Of a DNA stretch of 64,000 bases, positions 8,853 to 18,316 are shown piece by piece (positions within the stretch are counted from its first letter, which is position 1; every line of letters starts with the position of its first letter). Under the pieces are notes generated by a model. That model saw only the letters and a list, made by a program, of their open reading frames with translations, had not been told where the DNA came from and did no database searches. The stretch comes from Betaproteobacteria bacterium. GTDB lineage: Bacteria > Pseudomonadota > Gammaproteobacteria > Burkholderiales > Rhodocyclaceae. The stretch is from contig JAHRYN010000007.1 in assembly GCA_020621405.1 (NCBI GenBank), forward strand, positions 62,001-126,000, in the 5' to 3' direction. The position numbers and the translations under genes are program-made.

Positions 8853-9815
8853 CTAACGTGATTCGAGCTGGTCGCCCTGGGTGAAGCTCCAGGTGCGGGT
8901 GATCGACAGAATTTCGAACTCGCGCCGGATGTCCGGCGGGAAGGGTGCGTAGGGTGCTGCCATGCGCACGATGCGGATCGCCGCCTCGTCGAGCAGCGAC
9001 TGGCCCGACGAGCGATTCAGCTCGATGTGCTCGATCTCGCCGTCAGAGCGGATTTCGACGGTCAGCGTCAGGTTGCCGTAGACGCGACCGCGCGCGGCAC
9101 TCGGATAGTTCAGGTTGCCGATGCGTTCGACCTTCTGTCGCCAGTCCTCGATGTACTGCGCGAACCGGTATTCCTTGGTGCGCGCACCGACGAACTTCTT
9201 GCGCGGACGCTTGTTGTAGTCATCGACATCGCGCGCGATCTCCGCTTCCATGCGCGCCATCGCCATCGCCCGCGCGGCGAGGTCATCGCCAGTCAGCGCG
9301 TGCAGCGGCTGTGGCGTGGGCTCGAGCTGTTCGAGCTTGCGTTCGTCCGAGCGCACCTCGGACTTCGCCGGGGCATTTGACAGCAGCTTCTGCTGCACCG
9401 TCTCGAGCTCCTGCACCCGCTGCTGCGTGTCCACCAGCTGGTCTCCGGCCTTGTCGCGCCGGCTGGCCGGCAGCGGCGTCTTCGCCCGGCGGTCCTGGTC
9501 GGTGTTGCCACCACCATCGAGGTTGGCCTGCGCCAGTGCCTGCGCCTCCGCCGGCTTCTGCTTGCTGCGCGCGTTGACCAGCACGACCTCGAGCGCCTGG
9601 TCGCGCGCCTTCTGTTTAGGCTTGATGTCGGGTACGAAATTGATCGCCAGCACGAAGGCATGCACCAGGATGGATATCGCAATGCCGACCGCCAGCGGCG
9701 GCAGCGGCGGTTCGCCTGCAGCAGCAATCGGGTGGATGCGATCGGTCAGCACCGCGCGTTCACGTGTTCTGGCGGCATCTGGCTGCTTGCTGACGACTGC
9801 ACTTTTTCTCGGCAT
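8853..9815 (-). CDS. TonB-family protein with C-terminal TonB domain
   Basis: About 320 aa from ATG 9815. A cytoplasmic N-terminus is followed by one membrane segment ([16 protein letters not shown]), a charged Gln-rich and probably coiled periplasmic stretch, and a TonB C-terminal domain ([24 protein letters not shown]). TonB-like proteins transmit the energy of ExbB/ExbD to outer-membrane receptors, but no exbBD or receptor gene is nearby. The coupling with aroE and mtgA is a betaproteobacterial arrangement, so it may serve envelope maintenance instead of siderophore uptake. That role is inference. Confidence 0.82.
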   Translation of the reverse strand: MPRKSAVVSKQPDAARTRERAVLTDRIHPIAAAGEPPLPPLAVGIAISILVHAFVLAINFVPDIKPKQKARDQALEVVLVNARSKQKPAEAQALAQANLDGGGNTDQDRRAKTPLPASRRDKAGDQLVDTQQRVQELETVQQKLLSNAPAKSEVRSDERKLEQLEPTPQPLHALTGDDLAARAMAMARMEAEIARDVDDYNKRPRKKFVGARTKEYRFAQYIEDWRQKVERIGNLNYPSAARGRVYGNLTLTVEIRSDGEIEHIELNRSSGQSLLDEAAIRIVRMAAPYAPFPPDIRREFEILSITRTWSFTQGDQLESR

Positions 9816-9905
9816 GGGGCGGGATTTTACAGTCGGGCGGTGAATTACCGCCGCCCGACCGACAATCTTGATTGCGAACGGCGCCGGAGCACCGGCGGGC
9901 TCGCC

Positions 9906-9911
9906 TATACT
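9906..9911 (+). promoter_or_regulatory. Possible -10 element for uppP
   Basis: TATACT lies 26 bases before the uppP ATG in the tonB-like/uppP divergent region. No convincing -35 hexamer is seen at 16-18 bases upstream, so this is a weak call. Confidence 0.35.
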
Positions 9912-9937
9912 CCGGCGTTTTGTGCGCTGCAAACTCC

Positions 9938-10759
9938 ATGGATCCCCTGCTGATCAAGGCCCTGATACTCGGCGTCATCGAAGGACTGACCGAATTCCTG
10001 CCGATCTCCAGTACCGGTCACCTGATCATCGCCGGCAGCCTGCTGGGCTACACCGATGACACCAGCCGCGTCTTCAAGATCGTCATCCAGTTGGCCGCGA
10101 TACTGGCCATCTGCTGGGAATACCGCCGCAAGATAGTCGACGTCTGCTCCGGACTCGGCCGCGAACGCCAGTCCAACCGCTTCGTGCTGCTGCTGCTGAT
10201 CGCCTTCCTGCCCGCCGCGGTACTCGGCTTCCTGTTCCACGGCATCATCAAGACCTATCTGTTCAACCCGCTCACCGTGGCCGGCGCACTGATCGTCGGC
10301 GGCGTGGTGATACTGCTGATCGAGCGGCGCGCTCACACGCCGCGCTTCAACACGGTGGAAGACATGGACTGGCGCGTCGCACTGAAGGTCGGCTTCGCGC
10401 AGTCGCTGGCGATGTTCCCGGGCGTGTCGCGCTCGGGCGCGACCATCATGGGCGGGCTGATGCTCGGCCTGTCGCGCCGCGCCGCCACGGAATTCAGCTT
10501 CTTCCTGGCAATCCCGACCATGTTCGCGGCCACCGCCTACGACGTGTACAAGAACTGGTCGCTGCTGCACGCCAGCGACCTGCCGGTGTTCGCTACCGGC
10601 TTCGCAGCCTCCTTCGTCGCCGCGTTCTTCAGCGTGCGCTGGCTGCTGCGCTACATCTCGAGCCACACCTTCGAACTGTTCGCCTGGTACCGCATCGCCT
10701 TCGGCCTGCTGGTACTGGCCAGCGCCTTCGGCGGCTGGGTGGACTGGAGCGATCACTGA
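9938..10759 (+). CDS. uppP: Undecaprenyl-diphosphatase
   Basis: Recycles undecaprenyl pyrophosphate to the monophosphate carrier for peptidoglycan synthesis; also the classical bacitracin-resistance protein. Polytopic membrane protein of 273 aa. The motifs [14 protein letters not shown] near the N-terminus and [11 protein letters not shown] in the middle are the conserved catalytic regions. Start chosen at the ATG 9938 directly before [11 protein letters not shown]. The stop overlaps the next ATG by one base, so it is coupled with the esterase gene. Confidence 0.97.
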   Translation: MDPLLIKALILGVIEGLTEFLPISSTGHLIIAGSLLGYTDDTSRVFKIVIQLAAILAICWEYRRKIVDVCSGLGRERQSNRFVLLLLIAFLPAAVLGFLFHGIIKTYLFNPLTVAGALIVGGVVILLIERRAHTPRFNTVEDMDWRVALKVGFAQSLAMFPGVSRSGATIMGGLMLGLSRRAATEFSFFLAIPTMFAATAYDVYKNWSLLHASDLPVFATGFAASFVAAFFSVRWLLRYISSHTFELFAWYRIAFGLLVLASAFGGWVDWSDH

Positions 10760-11343
10760 TGCAGAAGCTGCTGTATCTGCACGGCTTCCGGTCCGGACCG
10801 CAGTCGGTCAAGGTACAGCAGTTGCGCGCTCACCTCGCTCGCCGCGGACGCACCGACGACCTGTGGTGCGAACAGCTGCCGCCGGGCCCGCTCGACGCCA
10901 TCGCGCTGATCGAATCGGTACTGCTGCCCGCGCTGCAGACAGGTACCGACGTATCGCTGGCCGGCTCGTCGCTGGGCGGCTTCTATGCGCTCCACCTGGC
11001 GGAAAAGCATGGCCTGCGCGCAGCGCTGATCAATCCGGCGGTGGTCGCGCCACTGTCGCTCGGCGACTACGTCGGCGAACACGCCCACATGTACACCGGC
11101 GAACCCTTCCGGTTCGAGCAGCGCCATGTCGAGGAACTGCGTACGCTGGATGTCGCCCGGGTCACGCGCCCCGAGCGCTATCTGGTGCTGCTGGAAACCG
11201 GTGACGAGGTACTGGACTGGTGGCAGGCGGTACTGAAGCTGCGCGGTGCGAACATGATCATCCACGCCGGCGGTGATCACGGCCTGCAGAGCTTTGCCGG
11301 GGAACTGACCCGGTTTACGGATTTCCTGCTGCCCGAAGGCTGA
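10759..11343 (+). CDS. YqiA-like alpha/beta-hydrolase esterase
   Basis: Small serine esterase (194 aa) of the UPF0227/YqiA family. It has the N-terminal YLHGFRSGPQS oxyanion region, the nucleophile elbow AGSSLGG (Ser71), and a C-terminal His in GGDHGLQSF. Its substrate is unknown in this family beyond simple esters. Starts within the stop codon of uppP (TGATG), so translation is coupled. Confidence 0.88.
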   Translation: MQKLLYLHGFRSGPQSVKVQQLRAHLARRGRTDDLWCEQLPPGPLDAIALIESVLLPALQTGTDVSLAGSSLGGFYALHLAEKHGLRAALINPAVVAPLSLGDYVGEHAHMYTGEPFRFEQRHVEELRTLDVARVTRPERYLVLLETGDEVLDWWQAVLKLRGANMIIHAGGDHGLQSFAGELTRFTDFLLPEG

Positions 11344-11372
11344 GCGCGGCAACGCGCCCGCAGGCGGTCGCC

Positions 11373-12842
11373 TCAGCGGAAGTCGCTAACCCGGAAACGC
11401 GCCAGATCGAAATTGCTGCCACGCTCTATGAGTTCGACCGGATCGAGACGCACGTGGCGGCCATTGATCGACGCGTGCAACGGATATTCGGCCGAATAGC
11501 CTGTGCCATTGATCGCCAGACGCACGACGGTACCGCTGATCGGATCATCCAGCGCAACCGCCTCGCCGCTGTTGCGCTCGGAAAAGACCTCCAGCGGACG
11601 CGCCTGGGTCGACAGCGTCTCGATTCCGACCGTGCCGCGCGCATCGCGGCCGCGCAGGTAGCGCCGCACCACACCCACCAGCCAGTTGTCGCCGCCCGAC
11701 GGCTGCATGCCGACCAGCGACCCCACACGTACCCATTCAGCACTGGCGGTGGGCGCGGTCGCGCCGATGCCGCCGAGGCTGGCATCCGACATTTCCCAGC
11801 GGTAGATGACGGCCTCGTCGCGCGCGCCGCGCAGCACGTGGTGCAGATGCTTGATGCCATTGGCGACAGCCAGTGCGCCGCCGAGCGAATGCCGGCGATA
11901 CTGGCGGGTCGGCGGATCGAGCGCCCAGTTGGTCGCGAGGTGGCGCATCAGTGCCGCCATCTGCTTGTGATCCGGCATGTCGTCGAAATTCACGGTATCG
12001 GGCGTTTCCCCGGCCTCGATCCGGCGCGCCAGCGCAAGCGCCGCATCGGCAGCAGCGATGCCGGAAAAGTAACGAATTCCGTCCACCTGCCGCGGCGTGC
12101 GCACCAGGCGCAGCGGCGGGGCCGGCTGATTGGCGTCCAGCCAGTGCGTGCTGCCGCGTTCGATGGCGCCCGCCAGCGAATAACGGGCGGCGAAGTAGCC
12201 GGTCAGCTGTTCGGCCACCCGCACGCCGACCGGCACCAGTCCTTCGGGTGCCGCGACGTGCAGCGCGATCAGACGGAGGTATTCGCGTTCGACCGAGGTG
12301 GCCGCTTCGTCCGCCGCATTGACGACCTCGCGCGCTTCCGCACCCGATGCCTGGGCCAGCAGGTAGGCCTGGCCGGCGACCTGCCACAGCCCGGCGTCCA
12401 CCGGACCGTTGTGATACACGTCCCACTTGAAGCGCTGCCGGCACGAGCGCACGGTGCGCGAGGCCAGTCGCGACAGTCCGCTCAGTACGGACGCCTGCGC
12501 CGGATCCGACACGTAACGATCGAGCGCCACTTCATAGGCACCCGAGAGGACTGACCAGAAGTCGCGACCGGTGCGCCACACGACATCCTTGCCTTCAGGC
12601 TGTTCGACATAGACGCTGTCGAGCTTGCGCAGATGCGGCTGAGCGCTTGAATCGAACTGGTAAAGCAGATTGACATGGTGCGCGAGATCGATGTTCGGGG
12701 CGTCGCTGACCGACTCGATCCATCCGGTCAGCTCGTTTATCGCCAGATCCGGCTGGGCAGCGGCAATTTCGGCCAGCACGCGCCGCAACTCGGCCGGGTT
12801 GCCGAGCACACTTGCCGGTGATGAAGAAAAAACGCCGAACAT
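11373..12842 (-). CDS. Unknown 489-aa cytoplasmic protein
   Basis: I do not recognise a characterised family. Start chosen at ATG 12842, which has GGAGGTG just upstream; the longer reading to 12917 lacks such support. The N-terminal two thirds is rich in helical, Ala/Leu-dense segments, with no signal peptide and no clear membrane span. The last 100 residues look beta-rich (VGVVRRYLRGRD, GTVVRLAINGTGYSAEYPL) and faintly resemble a PilZ-like barrel. A c-di-GMP role would be speculation because the RxxxR and (D/N)xSxxG signature is not clear. It converges on the YqiA-like gene and is divergent from thyA. Confidence 0.6.
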   Translation of the reverse strand: MFGVFSSSPASVLGNPAELRRVLAEIAAAQPDLAINELTGWIESVSDAPNIDLAHHVNLLYQFDSSAQPHLRKLDSVYVEQPEGKDVVWRTGRDFWSVLSGAYEVALDRYVSDPAQASVLSGLSRLASRTVRSCRQRFKWDVYHNGPVDAGLWQVAGQAYLLAQASGAEAREVVNAADEAATSVEREYLRLIALHVAAPEGLVPVGVRVAEQLTGYFAARYSLAGAIERGSTHWLDANQPAPPLRLVRTPRQVDGIRYFSGIAAADAALALARRIEAGETPDTVNFDDMPDHKQMAALMRHLATNWALDPPTRQYRRHSLGGALAVANGIKHLHHVLRGARDEAVIYRWEMSDASLGGIGATAPTASAEWVRVGSLVGMQPSGGDNWLVGVVRRYLRGRDARGTVGIETLSTQARPLEVFSERNSGEAVALDDPISGTVVRLAINGTGYSAEYPLHASINGRHVRLDPVELIERGSNFDLARFRVSDFR

Positions 12843-12962
12843 ACCTGCCACCTCCGCGGTTCGGGACGATTCCCGACTCGTGCAAATTTTGAAGCGCCTC
12901 TGCGGGCATCCGCTCACTGCCGGCCGGCTGCGCTACCGCGCGTGCCGAACGGCGCACTCGTC

Positions 12963-12968
12963 TACAAT
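12963..12968 (+). promoter_or_regulatory. Possible -10 element for thyA
   Basis: TACAAT, 39 bases before the thyA start, in the divergent region. The -35 region is poor. Weak call made from position and match only. Confidence 0.3.
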
Positions 12969-13007
12969 CCCGACCCTCTAGCGTAACGCGACTGCGCAAT
13001 ATTTTCC

Positions 13008-13802
13008 ATGCAGCAATATCACGACCTCATGCGTCATGTGCTGGAACACGGCGCCATCAAGGCCGACCGTACCGGTACGGGCACCCGTTCGGTGTTCGGC
13101 TGGCAGATGCGTTTCGATCTGGCCGGAGGCTTTCCGGTCCTGACCACGAAAAAGCTGCACCTGCGCTCCATCATCGTCGAGCTGCTGTGGTTCCTGCGCG
13201 GCGACACCAACATCGCGTGGCTGAAGGAGCACGGCGTCAGCATCTGGAACGAGTGGGCCGACGAGAACGGCGAACTGGGGCCGGTATACGGTGCGCAATG
13301 GCGCAGCTGGCCGACGCCGGACGGCGGTCACATCGATCAGATCACCGAACTTCTGGCAGGGCTGCGCAACAACCCCGACTCGCGCCGCCACATCGTCAGC
13401 GCGTGGAACCCGGCCAGCATCCCGGCGATGAAGCTGCCACCCTGCCACGCACTGTTCCAGTTCTATGTCGCCGACGGCAGATTGTCGTGCCAGCTGTACC
13501 AGCGGAGCGCAGACATATTTCTCGGAGTGCCTTTCAATATCGCAAGTTACGCGCTGCTGACGATGATGGTGGCCCAGGTGTGCGGACTGCAGCCGGGCGA
13601 ATTCATCCACACCCTGGGCGACGCGCACCTGTATTCGAACCACCTGGATCAGGCGCGCCTGCAGCTCGAACGCGCGCCGAAGCCGCTGCCGACGATGTGG
13701 ATCAACCCGGCGGTGACCGATCTGTTCGCCTTCCGGCCGGAAGACTTCCGGCTCGACGGCTACGAACCGTGGCCGCACATCCCGGCACCGGTGGCGGTAT
13801 GA
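13008..13802 (+). CDS. thyA: Thymidylate synthase
   Basis: Methylates dUMP to dTMP with methylenetetrahydrofolate. It is 264 aa, identical in length to the E. coli enzyme, with catalytic Cys146 in [11 protein letters not shown], the [10 protein letters not shown] block and the [18 protein letters not shown] block. Overlaps folA by 4 bases (ATGA). This is the classical thyA-folA pairing: the synthase produces dihydrofolate that the next gene reduces. Confidence 0.99.
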   Translation: MQQYHDLMRHVLEHGAIKADRTGTGTRSVFGWQMRFDLAGGFPVLTTKKLHLRSIIVELLWFLRGDTNIAWLKEHGVSIWNEWADENGELGPVYGAQWRSWPTPDGGHIDQITELLAGLRNNPDSRRHIVSAWNPASIPAMKLPPCHALFQFYVADGRLSCQLYQRSADIFLGVPFNIASYALLTMMVAQVCGLQPGEFIHTLGDAHLYSNHLDQARLQLERAPKPLPTMWINPAVTDLFAFRPEDFRLDGYEPWPHIPAPVAV

Positions 13803-14299
13803 AGCGGCCACAGCTTTCGCTGATCGCCGCGCTGGCGGCCAACGGCACGATAGGCCGCGACAACGCGATGCCCTGGCATCTGCCGGAAGACCTGAAACGC
13901 TTCCGCGCACTCACCACCGGCCACCCCATCATCATGGGCCGCAAGACCTGGGATTCGCTCGGCCGGCCGCTGCCCGGACGCACCAGCATCGTGGTGAGCC
14001 GGCAGACCGGGCTGATCATTCCGGGCGCCGTGGTCGTGTCGTCGCTGGATGCGGCGATCGATGCTGCCGCTGCGGCGGAAGGCGGCGACCACGCCTTCGT
14101 GATCGGCGGCGCCCAGCTGTACGCGCAGGCATTGCCGCATGTCGACCGGCTGCTGCTGACGGAAATCGCGGACGCCTTCGACGGCGACACCGTGTTTCCA
14201 GCGTTCGACCGCAGCGACTGGATCGAGACTGTACGGGAACAGGGCGTCAGCGCAGCAGGCCTGCGCTACGCCTTCGCCGACTACCGCCGGCGCGGCTGA
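13799..14299 (+). CDS. folA: Dihydrofolate reductase
   Basis: Regenerates tetrahydrofolate with NADPH. It is 166 aa from the ATG at 13799, which overlaps the thyA stop. It has the N-terminal [25 protein letters not shown], active-site acid in PEDLKRF, the cofactor motif [16 protein letters not shown], and the FVIGGAQLY loop. The stop codon abuts the stop of the decarboxylase gene on the opposite strand, with no intergenic bases. Confidence 0.98.
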   Translation: MKRPQLSLIAALAANGTIGRDNAMPWHLPEDLKRFRALTTGHPIIMGRKTWDSLGRPLPGRTSIVVSRQTGLIIPGAVVVSSLDAAIDAAAAAEGGDHAFVIGGAQLYAQALPHVDRLLLTEIADAFDGDTVFPAFDRSDWIETVREQGVSAAGLRYAFADYRRRG

Positions 14300-16552
14300 T
14301 CAGTCGCGCACGCAGTCGACCGCGTAGTCCAGCGTGTCGCCTTCGCCGGTGCCAACCAGGCCGTGGATGTCGGTCTCGAAGCCGGGGAAGGCGCGGTTGA
14401 ACTCACGCGCGAAGCGCAGGTAATTGACGATGGTGCGGTTGAAGCGCTCACCCGGAATCAGCAGCGGGATGCCCGGCGGGTAGGGCGTCAGCAGCACGCT
14501 GGTGATGCGGCCTTCCAGCTGGTCGATGTCCACACGGTCGATCTCGCGATGCGCCATTTTCGCCCAGGCGTCGGCCGGTTTCATCGCCGGTTCCATCGGC
14601 GACAGGTACATCTCTGTGGTCAGGCGCGCGATGTCGTGCTTCTTGTACATCTCGTGGATGCGCACGCACAGATCGCGCAGGCCGACCCGCTCGTAGCGCG
14701 GATGCGCCGCGACGAATTCCGGCATCACGCGCCACAGCGGCTGGTTGTTGTCGTAGTCGTCCTTGAACTGCTGCAGCTCGGTCACCAGCGTGTTCCAGCG
14801 ACCCTTGGTGATGCCGATCGTGAACATGATGAAGAAGCTGTACAGCCCGGTCTTCTCGACGATGATGCCGTGCTCGGCCAGGTAGCGGGTCAGGATGCCG
14901 GCCGGAATGCCCCAGTCGGCGAAGTCACCATCGACGTCCAGCCCCGGCGTGATCACCGTGGCCTTGATCGGATCGAGCATGTTGAAGCCTTCGGCCAGAT
15001 CGCCGAAACCGTGCCAGCGCTCGCCGGCACGCAGCGTCCAGTCGTCGCAGGTGCCCAGCCCCTCCTCCGCCAGATGTTCGGGGCCCCACACCTTGAACCA
15101 CCAGTCGACGCCGAATTCCTCGTCCACCTTGCGCATGGCGCGGCGGAATTCGGCCGCTTCGGCCAGTGACTCCTCGACCAGCGCGGTACCGCCCGGCGGT
15201 TCCATCATCGCGGCGGCGACGTCGCACGAGGCGATGATCGCGTACTGCGGGCTGGTGGACGTATGCATCAGGTAGGCCTCGTTGAACACGTCGCGATCGA
15301 GCGAACGGGTCTGCGAGTCCTGCACCAGGATCTGTGACGCCTGCGACAGGCCGGCCAGCAGCTTGTGCGTCGACTGCGTGGCGAAGATCATCGAATCCTT
15401 GCAGCGCGGGCGGCCCTCGCCGATCGCGTGATAGTCGCCGTAGAAATCGTGGAAGGACGCGTGCGGCAGCCAGGCCTCGTCGAAGTGCAGGGTGTCGATC
15501 TCGCCGTCGAGCACGTCCTTGATCGCCTCGACGTTGTAGAGAATGCCGTCGTAGGTGGACTGCGTGATGGTCAGGATGCGCGGCTTCTTGTTGCCGACCG
15601 CGCGGGCGAACGGATTGGCCTCGATCTTGGCGCGGATCACGTCCGGGCTGAACTCGGACAGCGGGATCGGACCGATGATGCCGTAGTGGTTGCGCGTCGG
15701 TGTCAGGAAGACCGGAATCGCACCGGTCATGATGATGGAGTGCAGGATGGACTTGTGGCAGTTGCGGTCCACCACCACGATGTCGTCCGGCGCGACGGTC
15801 GAGTGCCACACCATCTTGTTCGACGTCGAGGTGCCGTTGGTGACAAAGAACAGGTGGTCGGCGTGGAAGATGCGCGCCGCGTTGCGCTCGCTGGCCGCCA
15901 CCGGTCCGGTATGGTCGAGCAGCTGACCCAGTTCCTCGACCGCGTTGCACACGTCGGCACGCAGCATGTTCTCGCCGAAGAACTGGTGGAACATGCGGCC
16001 GACCGGGCTCTTCAGGAAGGCGACGCCACCGGAGTGGCCCGGGCAATGCCACGAGTAGGAGCCGTCCTGCGCGTAGTGCGTCAGCGCCCGGAAGAAGGGC
16101 GGCGGCAGCGAATCGAGATAGGCGCGGGCCTCGCGCACGATGTAGCGCGCGACGAATTCCGGCGTGTCCTCGAACATGTGGATGAAGCCGTGCAGCTCAC
16201 GCAGGATGTCGTTCGTGATGTGGCGCGTGGTGCGCGTCTCGCCGTAGAGAAAAATGGGGATGTCGGCGTTGCGGCGCCGGATCTCGGCGACGAAATCACG
16301 CAGGTTCTGCAGCACCGCCTGGATTTCCTCGTCGCTGCCGCCACCGAACTCCTCGTCGTCGATCGACAGGATGAAGGTGGATGCACGACTCTGCTGCTGC
16401 GCGAACGAGGTCAGGTCGCCATAGCTGGTGACCCCCAGTATCGTCAGCCCTTCCTTTTCGATCGCCTCGGCCAGCGCGCGGATGCCCAGTCCGGAGGCGT
16501 TCTCGGAGCGGAAATCCTCGTCGATGATGATGATCGGAAACTCGAAACGCAT
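14300..16552 (-). CDS. Arginine/lysine/ornithine decarboxylase (PLP, fold-type I)
   Basis: Large 750-aa decarboxylase of the AdiA/LdcI/SpeC group. An N-terminal response-regulator-like wing domain (about 1-140) is followed by the PLP-binding core with Lys397 in ATQSTHKLLAG, the cofactor Asp/Ala in LHFDEAWLPH, and the C-terminal domain. These enzymes make agmatine, cadaverine or putrescine, either for acid resistance or polyamine supply. No antiporter gene (adiC/cadB) or regulator is adjacent, which favours a biosynthetic or housekeeping role. Substrate cannot be fixed from sequence. Confidence 0.92.
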   Translation of the reverse strand: MRFEFPIIIIDEDFRSENASGLGIRALAEAIEKEGLTILGVTSYGDLTSFAQQQSRASTFILSIDDEEFGGGSDEEIQAVLQNLRDFVAEIRRRNADIPIFLYGETRTTRHITNDILRELHGFIHMFEDTPEFVARYIVREARAYLDSLPPPFFRALTHYAQDGSYSWHCPGHSGGVAFLKSPVGRMFHQFFGENMLRADVCNAVEELGQLLDHTGPVAASERNAARIFHADHLFFVTNGTSTSNKMVWHSTVAPDDIVVVDRNCHKSILHSIIMTGAIPVFLTPTRNHYGIIGPIPLSEFSPDVIRAKIEANPFARAVGNKKPRILTITQSTYDGILYNVEAIKDVLDGEIDTLHFDEAWLPHASFHDFYGDYHAIGEGRPRCKDSMIFATQSTHKLLAGLSQASQILVQDSQTRSLDRDVFNEAYLMHTSTSPQYAIIASCDVAAAMMEPPGGTALVEESLAEAAEFRRAMRKVDEEFGVDWWFKVWGPEHLAEEGLGTCDDWTLRAGERWHGFGDLAEGFNMLDPIKATVITPGLDVDGDFADWGIPAGILTRYLAEHGIIVEKTGLYSFFIMFTIGITKGRWNTLVTELQQFKDDYDNNQPLWRVMPEFVAAHPRYERVGLRDLCVRIHEMYKKHDIARLTTEMYLSPMEPAMKPADAWAKMAHREIDRVDIDQLEGRITSVLLTPYPPGIPLLIPGERFNRTIVNYLRFAREFNRAFPGFETDIHGLVGTGEGDTLDYAVDCVRD

Positions 16553-16656
16553 GGCACCGGCCCGTCGAAGTAAAAGGGGGCACCACTGTCGGCGCCCCGG
16601 GGCTGCAGCGACGCTGCAGACTTGAAGCGCGCGATGGTATCAGTTCGAGATTTCAA

Positions 16657-16687
16657 AACAATCGGGGCCGCACAAGGCGGCCCCGAT
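16657..16687 (-). terminator. Intrinsic terminator of the PEP-CTERM gene
   Basis: An 11-bp GC-rich stem (16661-16671 with 16677-16687) with a 5-base loop, read on the minus strand 24 bases after the PEP-CTERM stop and followed by TTGTTTTG. Good placement and shape for a Rho-independent terminator. Confidence 0.8.
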
Positions 16688-16710
16688 CATTGGCAAAAGA
16701 GGCGTGGCGC

Positions 16711-17409
16711 TCAACAGATGCGACGGCGGGCGACGGCACCGACCACCAGCAAACCGGCCAGAATCATCACCGACGACGACGGTTCCGGCACCGCCAGAAC
16801 AGGCGCCGGCAGATGCGGCACCGGCGGCTGCGGTGCGCTGACCACCGACGACAGGAACTCGACGCGCAGTCCGGTCGGGCTGCTGACCGGGTGCGGCAGG
16901 TTGGTCACGAAGAAATCGAGGGTGTTAACACCGGCAACAAAGCCCTGGCTGGCCGAGAAATCGGTCCAGTTGCTCTTCCTGACGCCGGTTTCGATCAGAT
17001 TTCCGTTGAGATGGATGTAACCGCTGTCATCGGCTGCCCAGCGGCCGGCAAACGACGCCGAGGCGGCATCGAAACCGGTCAGATCGAAAGTCAGCGTCCA
17101 CTTGTACAGGCCACTGCTCGTCCGGTCGTAGCTGGCGGCGGCGTTGGCCGACGGCGTCAGCCATGCGGAGGTTGCCGTGTTGGCAACCCAGGCCGGCACC
17201 GGGCGCACGACGCCGGTGACCACGCCGAACCCGCCGGTACCGGTCGCGCTGCCGCTGACCGAGCTGAAAGCATAGTGCGTATCGACCACACCACCTGCCA
17301 GACCGGCGCCGGTATTGACCAGACCGTCGATCCACGACGCGCCGATATCGGCCGACGCGGCAAGCGACGTCAGTGCCAGGCCCGATACTGCGAGAAATTT
17401 CTTGATCAC
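16711..17409 (-). CDS. PEP-CTERM sorting-domain protein
   Basis: Secreted protein of about 232 aa with a C-terminal VPEPSSSVMILAGLLVVGAVARRR tripartite signal: PEP motif, membrane helix, basic tail. Such proteins are processed by an exosortase and linked to extracellular matrix or floc formation. The start is taken at the GTG 17409 (IKKFLAVSGLALTSLAASA signal peptide, GCGGAG upstream); the longer frame begins with TTG at 17436. The body shows a beta-sandwich-like pattern (YKWTLTFDLTGFDAASASFAGRW) with no catalytic motif. No exosortase gene is in the window. Confidence 0.85.
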   Translation of the reverse strand: MIKKFLAVSGLALTSLAASADIGASWIDGLVNTGAGLAGGVVDTHYAFSSVSGSATGTGGFGVVTGVVRPVPAWVANTATSAWLTPSANAAASYDRTSSGLYKWTLTFDLTGFDAASASFAGRWAADDSGYIHLNGNLIETGVRKSNWTDFSASQGFVAGVNTLDFFVTNLPHPVSSPTGLRVEFLSSVVSAPQPPVPHLPAPVLAVPEPSSSVMILAGLLVVGAVARRRIC

Positions 17410-17624
17410 GATGCGCTCCGCTCTGCTGCTGTTCAATGTGGAGCGGAGTCTAGGGAGAGCAGCGGATGCAATCCGTTCAGGAATTCACGCTTTGCTGACA
17501 ACGGTCGGGGCTGCCCGCCGAAAAAACAGCCACAACCATATGATTAAAATGAATATTTAAACAAAAACCAATTTCTGCAGCGCAACAGAAAGTGACCGTG
17601 TTTAACAGTCCGCCGGCGCAAAAC
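17410..17624. other. AT-rich region upstream of the PEP-CTERM gene
   Basis: A stretch around 17515-17575 is markedly AT-rich compared with the rest of the window and probably holds the promoter of the PEP-CTERM gene. It contains an inverted repeat TTTCTG-N8-CAGAAA (17572-17591) and an imperfect one, ACCGT-N5-ACAGT (17595-17609). No sigma-54 site of correct spacing was found; the nearest GG/GC pair is spaced 11, not 10. Confidence 0.4.
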
Positions 17625-18191
17625 TCAGATTTTCGGCAGCGTCACGCCGGTCTGGCCCTGGTATTTGCCGCCGCGGTCGCGGTATGAAGTGTCGCAGGGC
17701 TCGTCGGATTCGAAGAACAGCATCTGCGCCACGCCCTCGTTCGCGTAGATGCGGGCGGGCAGCGGCGTGGTGTTGGAGAACTCGAGCGTGACGTGGCCTT
17801 CCCACTCCGGTTCGAGCGGCGTCACGTTGACGATGATGCCGCAGCGCGCATAGGTGCTCTTGCCGAGACAGACGACCAGCACGTTGCGCGGAATGCGGAA
17901 GTACTCGACGGTGCGCGCCAGCGCGAAGGAGTTCGGCGGGATGATGCAGGAGTCGCCTTCCATCTCGACGAAGGAATTCGGATCGAAGGCCTTCGGGTCG
18001 ACGATGGTCGAGTTGATGTTCGTGAATACCTTGAATTCCGACGAACAGCGCACGTCGTAGCCATAGCTCGACGTGCCGTAGGACACGATGCGCCGGCCTT
18101 CGACATGCCGGACCTGACCCGGCTCGAACGGATCGATCATCTGATGTTCCTGCGCCATGCGGCGTATCCAGCGGTCGGCCTTGATGCTCAT
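17625..18191 (-). CDS. dcd: dCTP deaminase
   Basis: Deaminates dCTP to dUTP, feeding dTMP synthesis by ThyA. It is 188 aa. It has the conserved [13 protein letters not shown] start, [12 protein letters not shown], the nucleotide-binding GKSTYARCG and the catalytic Glu in [10 protein letters not shown]. The C-terminal [12 protein letters not shown] is typical of the trimeric dCTP deaminase. It is a single gene with no obvious operon partner. Confidence 0.97.
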   Translation of the reverse strand: MSIKADRWIRRMAQEHQMIDPFEPGQVRHVEGRRIVSYGTSSYGYDVRCSSEFKVFTNINSTIVDPKAFDPNSFVEMEGDSCIIPPNSFALARTVEYFRIPRNVLVVCLGKSTYARCGIIVNVTPLEPEWEGHVTLEFSNTTPLPARIYANEGVAQMLFFESDEPCDTSYRDRGGKYQGQTGVTLPKI

Positions 18192-18257
18192 CTGAGTGCC
18201 CTCGTTGCGTGCGCACGGCCCCGGTGCGGGCCTGCGAAAAGGCGCAATTGTTGCAAA

Positions 18258-18296
18258 AAAGCGCGCGGCCCGTTGACCTTCCGGTCAACGGGCCGC
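18258..18296 (-). terminator. Intrinsic terminator of the sulfide dehydrogenase operon
   Basis: Perfect 14-bp inverted repeat (18265-18278 with 18283-18296, loop TTCC). On the minus strand it is followed by GCGCTTTTTTGC. It lies 20 bases beyond the flavoprotein stop codon. Strong Rho-independent terminator. Confidence 0.92.
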
Positions 18297-18316
18297 CTCT
18301 CTGCTGGCGGCAGGGC

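Noticed and set aside
17480-17560. Sigma-54 promoter for the first PEP-CTERM gene
   Set aside because: The only candidate, around GGCTGTTTTTTCGGC, has a spacing of 11 and no proper -12 box.
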